A DNA stretch of 64,000 bases, taken from Exiguobacterium aurantiacum. Lineage in GTDB: Bacteria > Bacillota > Bacilli > Exiguobacteriales > Exiguobacteriaceae. Every line of letters begins with the position of its first letter. Position 1 is the stretch's first letter. The notes beneath the pieces were generated by a model. It saw only the letters and a list, made by a program, of their open reading frames with translations. It did not search any database and had not been told where the DNA came from. The translations under genes and the position numbers were made by a program. The stretch covers positions 1,206,501-1,270,500 of the forward strand of contig NZ_CP101462.1 of assembly GCF_024362205.1 (NCBI RefSeq), given 5' to 3'. Positions 59,649-64,000 of this stretch are shown here, piece by piece.

Positions 59649-60215
59649 ATGGTATCAGTTAACGATTTAAAAACAGGCTTAACAGTCAAAACATCGGACG
59701 GTTCGATTTGGCAAGTCATCGAATTCCAACACGTGAAACCAGGTAAAGGCGCGGCCTTCGTCCGCACAAAGATGCGTAACTTGCGCACGGGCGCGATTCA
59801 AGAGACGACGTTCCGTGGTGGCGAGCGCATCGAGCGTGCCCACATTGAACGCAAACGTATGCAGTACCTCTATCCAATGGGCGACACGTACGTGTTCATG
59901 GACACAGAGTCGTATGAACAGCTCGAACTCACGGGCGAGCAAGTGAAAGCGGCGCTTCCGTACATGCTCGAGAACATGGAAGTGAGTATCGCTGACTACG
60001 ACGGCGAGATTCTCGGCATCGAGCTCCCGACGACGGTCGTCTTGACGATTGTCGAAGCCGATCCAGGCGTCAAAGGCGACACGGCATCGAACGTGAAGAA
60101 AAACGCGACGGTCGAAACGGGCCACATCATTCAAGTGCCGCTCTTCATCGAGCCAGGCGAAAAAGTAACGGTCGACACACGCACAGGCGAGTTCACAGGC
60201 CGCTATAACGGGTAA
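59649..60215 (+). CDS. efp: Translation elongation factor P
   Basis: Relieves ribosome stalling at polyproline. 188 residues, three beta-barrel domains; the modified lysine is in [10 protein letters not shown] (K33). Domain III ends [23 protein letters not shown] precedes the ATG, 30 bases after the peptidase. A terminator follows. Confidence 0.97.
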   Translation: MVSVNDLKTGLTVKTSDGSIWQVIEFQHVKPGKGAAFVRTKMRNLRTGAIQETTFRGGERIERAHIERKRMQYLYPMGDTYVFMDTESYEQLELTGEQVKAALPYMLENMEVSIADYDGEILGIELPTTVVLTIVEADPGVKGDTASNVKKNATVETGHIIQVPLFIEPGEKVTVDTRTGEFTGRYNG

Positions 60216-60218
60216 ACC

Positions 60219-60253
60219 AAAGGTGTCCATTCTTCGGAATGGGCCCTTTTTTT
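60219..60253 (+). terminator. Terminator of efp
   Basis: A stem with one bulge closes on a TTCG loop (60233-60236) and runs into seven T. Confidence 0.83.
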
Positions 60254-60257
60254 GTCG

Positions 60258-60286
60258 TTGCATTCACTGGTCTGACCAGTTATAGT
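60258..60286 (+). promoter_or_regulatory. Promoter of accB-accC with internal palindrome
   Basis: -35 TTGCAT (60258-60263), 17-base spacer, -10 TATAGT (60281-60286). The spacer holds the perfect inverted repeat ACTGGTCTGACCAGT (60266-60280), an operator in the best position for repression. Confidence 0.68.
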
Positions 60287-60296
60287 AGAGTAGAGA

Positions 60297-60313
60297 TTAG
60301 TACCAGGTATAAA
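60297..60313 (+). promoter_or_regulatory. FapR-like site before accB
   Basis: TTAGTACCAGGTATAAA has a perfect FapR half-site (TTAGTACC) and a degenerate right half. It lies a few bases after the predicted transcription start, a fit for a malonyl-CoA-sensing repressor. Confidence 0.5.
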
Positions 60314-60327
60314 CAGGGGGTTATTTC

Positions 60328-60783
60328 ATGCAAATCGAACACATTAAAGAGCTGATCACATTACTCGATCAGACGTCCGTTCACGAGATGGAACTCGAGA
60401 CGCCGGAGTTTAAACTTTCATTGAAAAAAGAAGCGGCCCCACAATTCGCCGCCACTCATACACCAATCGTGCACGCGGCCACGGTCGCAGCACCTGCGCC
60501 AGTCGTCGAGACAGAACAAGAAGCGGCACCAACACCTGCGCCGAGCAACTTGCGCACAATCACGTCACCGATGGTCGGGACGTTCTATTCGCGTCCGGCA
60601 CCGGACAAGGACGCCTACGTCCAGGTCGGCGACCGCGTCGAAGCAGGACAGGTCGTCTGTATTTTAGAAGCGATGAAACTGTTCAACGACGTCGAAACGG
60701 AAATCAGCGGAGAGATTATTGAGATGCTCGTCGCAGATGGCGATTTAGTCGAATACGGCCAAGCGCTCTTCAGCGTGAAGTGA
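60328..60783 (+). CDS. accB: Acetyl-CoA carboxylase biotin carboxyl carrier protein
   Basis: Carries biotin between the two half reactions of acetyl-CoA carboxylase. 151 residues: short N-terminal helix, a Pro/Ala-rich hinge (about 40-75), and the biotinyl domain with the modified lysine in [18 protein letters not shown] precedes the ATG. Followed by accC after 7 bases. Confidence 0.96.
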   Translation: MQIEHIKELITLLDQTSVHEMELETPEFKLSLKKEAAPQFAATHTPIVHAATVAAPAPVVETEQEAAPTPAPSNLRTITSPMVGTFYSRPAPDKDAYVQVGDRVEAGQVVCILEAMKLFNDVETEISGEIIEMLVADGDLVEYGQALFSVK

Positions 60784-60790
60784 GGTATGT

Positions 60791-62134
60791 ATGAAACTAC
60801 TCATTGCTAACCGTGGAGAGATTGCGGTCCGCATCATTCGGGCCGCGAAAGAGTTAAATATCCCGACGGTCGCCGTCTTCTCGGAAGCGGACCGCGAGGC
60901 GCTGCACGTCCGTCTCGCTGACGAGGCGTATTGCATCGGACCGAACCCGTCGAAAGACTCATATTTGAATATCCCGAACATCTTGTCAGTCGCGTGCGCG
61001 GTCGATGCGACGATGATTCATCCGGGTTATGGTTTCTTGGCCGAGAACGCCGAGTTCGCCGAGATGAGCGAGGCGTGCGGCATCCAATTCGTCGGACCGA
61101 GCAGTTATGCGATTCGGAAGATGGGCATAAAAGACGAAGCGAAGCGGACGATGATCGAGTCGGGCGTACCGGTCGTCCCGGGATCGAGTGGTGTCGTCAC
61201 TGACGAGGAAGCGGTCGAGCTCGCCCGTGAAATCGGGTATCCGGTCATCATCAAAGCGACGGCCGGTGGTGGTGGGCGCGGAATCCGTGTCGCCTACGAC
61301 GAGACCGAGCTCGTGAAAGGGCTCACCGACACGCGTAAAGAAGCGAAGCAGGCGTTCGGTAACGGCGACGTCTATTTAGAGAAATATATCGAGTCGTTCC
61401 GCCATGTCGAGGTGCAAGTGCTCGCCGATCAATACGGCAACGTCATCCACCTCGGGGAGCGGGACTGTACGATTCAGCGCCGGATGCAGAAGTTGGTCGA
61501 GGAAGCACCGTCTCCGGCAATCGATGAGACGACCCGTCAAGCGATGGGCGACGCGGCCGTGAAAGCGGCCAAAGCGATTCAGTATTCGGGTGCGGGCACA
61601 ATCGAGTTCATCTACGTCCCGGAAGTGAACGAGTTTTATTTCATGGAGATGAACACGCGGATTCAAGTCGAACACCCGGTCACCGAAATGATTACCGGCT
61701 TCGACCTCGTCCAAGCTCAACTCGAAGTCGCACTCGGTCATCCACTCGCCATCAGCCAGTCGGACATCACGTTCAGCGGGCACTCGATCGAGTGCCGTAT
61801 CAACGCAGAAGACCCGTTTGCGGACTTCCGTCCGATGGCCGGTAAAATCGATCAGTATATCGTTCCTGGCGGCATGGGCGTCCGGGTCGACAGTGGTCTC
61901 TATGCTGGTGCCGTCATTCCGCCGTTTTATGATTCAATGGTGGCGAAACTGATTGTTCACGCACCGACTCGAGAAGAGGCGATCGCGAAGATGCTTCGCG
62001 CCCTCGACGAGTTCACGGTATCGGGCATCCATACGACGATCCCATTCCATCAACAAGTCATGGCCCACGAACGTTTCCGAACCGGTGCGTTCGACACGAA
62101 ATTTGTCGAAAAAGAAATGACGCTCACGAAATGA
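60791..62134 (+). CDS. accC: Acetyl-CoA carboxylase biotin carboxylase subunit
   Basis: Carboxylates the biotin of AccB with ATP and bicarbonate, the first step of fatty acid synthesis. 447 residues: [26 protein letters not shown], glycine-rich ATP loop [12 protein letters not shown], and [16 protein letters not shown] with the catalytic residues. The carboxyltransferase genes (accA, accD) are not in this window. Confidence 0.97.
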   Translation: MKLLIANRGEIAVRIIRAAKELNIPTVAVFSEADREALHVRLADEAYCIGPNPSKDSYLNIPNILSVACAVDATMIHPGYGFLAENAEFAEMSEACGIQFVGPSSYAIRKMGIKDEAKRTMIESGVPVVPGSSGVVTDEEAVELAREIGYPVIIKATAGGGGRGIRVAYDETELVKGLTDTRKEAKQAFGNGDVYLEKYIESFRHVEVQVLADQYGNVIHLGERDCTIQRRMQKLVEEAPSPAIDETTRQAMGDAAVKAAKAIQYSGAGTIEFIYVPEVNEFYFMEMNTRIQVEHPVTEMITGFDLVQAQLEVALGHPLAISQSDITFSGHSIECRINAEDPFADFRPMAGKIDQYIVPGGMGVRVDSGLYAGAVIPPFYDSMVAKLIVHAPTREEAIAKMLRALDEFTVSGIHTTIPFHQQVMAHERFRTGAFDTKFVEKEMTLTK

Positions 62135-62139
62135 GCCTG

Positions 62140-62178
62140 ACCAGGAAGCCCGAACATTATTTGGGCTTCCTGGTTTTT
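62140..62178 (+). terminator. Terminator of accBC
   Basis: A perfect 12-bp stem (62140-62151 with 62163-62174) and six T. Confidence 0.88.
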
Positions 62179-62206
62179 TGTACTGAATTTATGGAGGCGT
62201 TATGCT
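62178..62206 (+). promoter_or_regulatory. Promoter of nusB
   Basis: -35 TTGTAC (62178-62183), 17-base spacer, -10 TATGCT (62201-62206), beginning at the end of the accC terminator. Confidence 0.45.
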
Positions 62207-62246
62207 AAACTATCAAAATGAAAGCATGCAAAAGGAGAGTATCTGA

Positions 62247-62630
62247 ATGAAACGTCATGAAGCACGGGAAAAAGCGATTCAAACGCTTTTTCAAATCGAA
62301 GTATCAAAACTTGAGGTAGACGAGGCCATCGAATTTGCCCTCGATGGCATGGACTCCGATCCATTTTACGAACAACTCGTCGTGGAGACGTTAGAAAAGA
62401 AAGACGAGATTGATGAATTGCTCATCGAAAACTTGAAAAACTGGAGACTCGATCGTCTCGGAAATGTCGAGCGGACGATTCTCCGCATGGCGACGTACGA
62501 GTTGCTCTACGTCGAGACGATTCCGGACAAAGTGACGATCAACGAGGCGGTCGAACTCGCCAAATCGTTCGCCGATGAAGAAGCGGCCAAGCTCGTCAAC
62601 GGCGTGCTCGGTAACATCATCAAAGCGTAA
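62247..62630 (+). CDS. nusB: Transcription antitermination protein NusB
   Basis: Part of the antitermination complex on rRNA leaders, with NusE (S10). 127 residues, all helical: REKAIQTLFQIE at the N-terminus, ENLKNWRLDRLGNVERTIL and VTINEAVELAKSFADEEAAK near the end. AAAGGAGAG precedes the ATG. In Bacillus yqhY lies between accC and nusB; it is absent here. Confidence 0.95.
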   Translation: MKRHEAREKAIQTLFQIEVSKLEVDEAIEFALDGMDSDPFYEQLVVETLEKKDEIDELLIENLKNWRLDRLGNVERTILRMATYELLYVETIPDKVTINEAVELAKSFADEEAAKLVNGVLGNIIKA

Positions 62631-62717
62631 GCGAAGACAAGCATACGGTCTGTTAAACAAATAGAGAAGACACCACACCAACTACAGAGAAACCTAAGAC
62701 AACGGGGGATGAGAGAG

Positions 62718-63554
62718 ATGGCAGTAGTGATCGACGGGAAACAAATCGCAGCATCATATCGGGAGACGTTAAAGAAACGGGTCAGCGCGCTACGCGCGCG
62801 CGGCATCGTGCCAAAACTGAAAGTCATTTTAATCGGGGATGATCCGGCGAGCCACAGCTACGTCCGGGGGAAAGAACGGGCGGCGGCTGACATCGGCATC
62901 GATTCACAAGTGATTCGCTTCGATGACACGATTTCAGAACGTGAAGTGCTCGAACTGATTGATTCGATGAATGCGGACGACGCGTTGCACGGGATTCTCG
63001 TGCAGTTGCCGTTGCCGAAGCATATCGATGAGAATCGCGTCATCATGCGCATCTCACCGGACAAAGACGTGGATGGATTCCACCCGACGAACGTCGGGAA
63101 GATGATGCTCGGTCTCGAAACGCTATTGCCATGTACGCCGCACGGGATTCTGCATCTCGTCAAGACGCAGACCGACCTGGTCGGCAAACACGTCGTCGTC
63201 GTCGGTCGCAGTCAAATCGTCGGGAAACCGGTCGGGATGCTGTTCTTGAACGAGTCGGCCACGGTGACATACTGTCACTCGAAGACGGTCGACCTCGGGG
63301 CGATGACACGCCAAGCTGACATTTTGATTGTCGCCGTCGGTCGGGCCGGTCTCGTCACGAAAGAGATGGTCAAACCGGGAGCAATCGTCATCGACGTCGG
63401 GGTCAACCGCGTCGACGGCCGTCTCGTCGGGGATGTCGACTTTGAAGGCGTCCGTGACGTCGCGAGCGCCATCACTCCAGTTCCGGGTGGAGTCGGTCCG
63501 ATGACGATCACGATGCTCATGCACAATACGGTCGAGGTCGCCTCACGTGGCTAA
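62718..63554 (+). CDS. folD: Methylenetetrahydrofolate dehydrogenase/cyclohydrolase
   Basis: Bifunctional one-carbon enzyme: 5,10-methylene-THF to 10-formyl-THF. 278 residues; ILIGDDPASHSYVRGKERAA with the catalytic lysine region, GILVQLPLPKHI, VVVGRSQIVGKPVGMLF (NADP loop) and the closing TPVPGGVGPMTITMLM. GGGGGATG places the start at 62718; ATG 62709 is too near the ribosome site. Confidence 0.96.
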   Translation: MAVVIDGKQIAASYRETLKKRVSALRARGIVPKLKVILIGDDPASHSYVRGKERAAADIGIDSQVIRFDDTISEREVLELIDSMNADDALHGILVQLPLPKHIDENRVIMRISPDKDVDGFHPTNVGKMMLGLETLLPCTPHGILHLVKTQTDLVGKHVVVVGRSQIVGKPVGMLFLNESATVTYCHSKTVDLGAMTRQADILIVAVGRAGLVTKEMVKPGAIVIDVGVNRVDGRLVGDVDFEGVRDVASAITPVPGGVGPMTITMLMHNTVEVASRG

Positions 63555-64000
63555 TCCGATTCAAGTCTCCGAAGTCGTCCGTTATGTGAAACGTCAACTC
63601 GACGGTGACCCGGTGTTGCAACAAATCGCCGTCATCGGCGAGATCTCGAACTTCAAACGGTACGCCTCGGGGCACTGCTACTTCACCCTCAAAGACGAAA
63701 CGTCCCGGATGAAGGCGGTCATGTTCTCACGTGACGCCCGGACGCTCAATTTCGAGCCGACGGACGGGGTGAACGTGGTCGTCGTCGCCCGGGTGACGAT
63801 GTATGAGTCAACGGGTGATATTCAATTGTACGTCGAACTCATGCGGCAGGACGGCATCGGTGTGTTGTTCGAACGGTATGAGACTAGAAAGCGTGAGCTC
63901 GAGGCGAAGGGCTGGTTCGCAGCGGAACGGAAACGTCCGCTGCCGGCCTTCCCAGAGCGCATCGGCATCATCACCTCGCCGAAAGGCGCGGCCCTCCACG
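63547..64000 (+). CDS. xseA: Exodeoxyribonuclease VII large subunit (5' part)
   Basis: Large subunit of the single-strand DNA exonuclease. Only about 151 residues are visible before the window ends; the frame is still open. The N-terminal OB-fold domain begins MANPIQVSEVVRYVKRQL and shows VIGEISNFKRYASGHCYFTL and YVELMRQDGIGVLFERYE, with the catalytic domain opening at RIGIITSPKGAA. The start is GTG 63547, overlapping the end of folD by 8 bases; the Bacillus order folD-xseA is kept. Confidence 0.93.
   Translation, partial: MANPIQVSEVVRYVKRQLDGDPVLQQIAVIGEISNFKRYASGHCYFTLKDETSRMKAVMFSRDARTLNFEPTDGVNVVVVARVTMYESTGDIQLYVELMRQDGIGVLFERYETRKRELEAKGWFAAERKRPLPAFPERIGIITSPKGAALH

Overview
The window is a dense stretch of chromosome from a low-GC Gram-positive bacterium of the order Bacillales. 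Gene order follows the Bacillus subtilis yqf-yqg-yqh arm almost step by step: sigA-cccA-trmK-yqfO-ispH-cshB-nfo, zur, yqfW, ispG, sodA-pbpA-pst, rpmG-yqgN, yqgP-yqgQ-glcK, an LTA synthase, yqgW-yqgX-yqgY-mgsR, comG, gcvT-gcvPA-gcvPB, yqhL, mntR, yqhP-yqhQ-aroQ-yqhT-efp, accB-accC-nusB-folD-xseA. The base composition (about half G+C) and the mix of genes suggest Exiguobacterium or a close relative; this is an inference, because no rRNA is present. No prophage, insertion sequence, CRISPR array or rRNA operon was seen, and no intergenic gap exceeds about 250 bases.

Layout. 1-9913: 3' part of the housekeeping sigma factor, cytochrome c, tRNA methyltransferase, NIF3 protein, IspH (minus strand), then a histidine kinase overlapping a membrane-anchored sugar-binding protein (an accessory pair placed in otherwise conserved order), CshB helicase, endonuclease IV and an HNH-like protein. 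9946-13903 (minus): XapX protein, ppk and ppx. 14006-17564: Zur-boxed znuC-znuB-zur and nnr. 17596-21765: nucleotidase, ispG, a chemoreceptor with a SigD-like promoter, and a membrane protein. 21947-26140: Na/Pi transporter, two CAT-anticodon tRNAs, a cytoplasmic alpha-amylase and sodA. 26306-32940: pbpA and the Pho-boxed pstSCAB-phoU. 33060-36043: DUF4912 protein plus a GH57 branching enzyme fused to half a glycosyltransferase. 36143-46403: rpmG, folate, DUF92, ldh, rhomboid, M42 peptidase, glcK, LTA synthase and small yqg genes, ending with mgsR. 46462-50722: the comG competence pilus operon running into aroK and an unknown coiled-coil protein. 50870-54781: glycine cleavage T/PA/PB. 54867-64000: rhodanese, mntR, hpt, yqhQ-yqhP, aroQ-papA-efp, accBC, nusB, folD and the start of xseA.

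The genes form coherent modules. Zinc: znuCB-zur with an operator, and a zinc-free L33. Phosphate: Na/Pi symporter, pst-phoU and polyphosphate genes, with PhoP-type direct repeats before pstS and, more weakly, before the symporter. Redox: ldh with two Rex-type boxes flanking a cre site. Fatty acid synthesis: accBC with a FapR-like half-site. General stress: mgsR with a SigB-like promoter and repeated TTGTACAA elements. The least explained items are the orphan kinase/sugar-binding pair, the GH57/half-GT4 fusion, and the palindromic operators before pbpA and accB.
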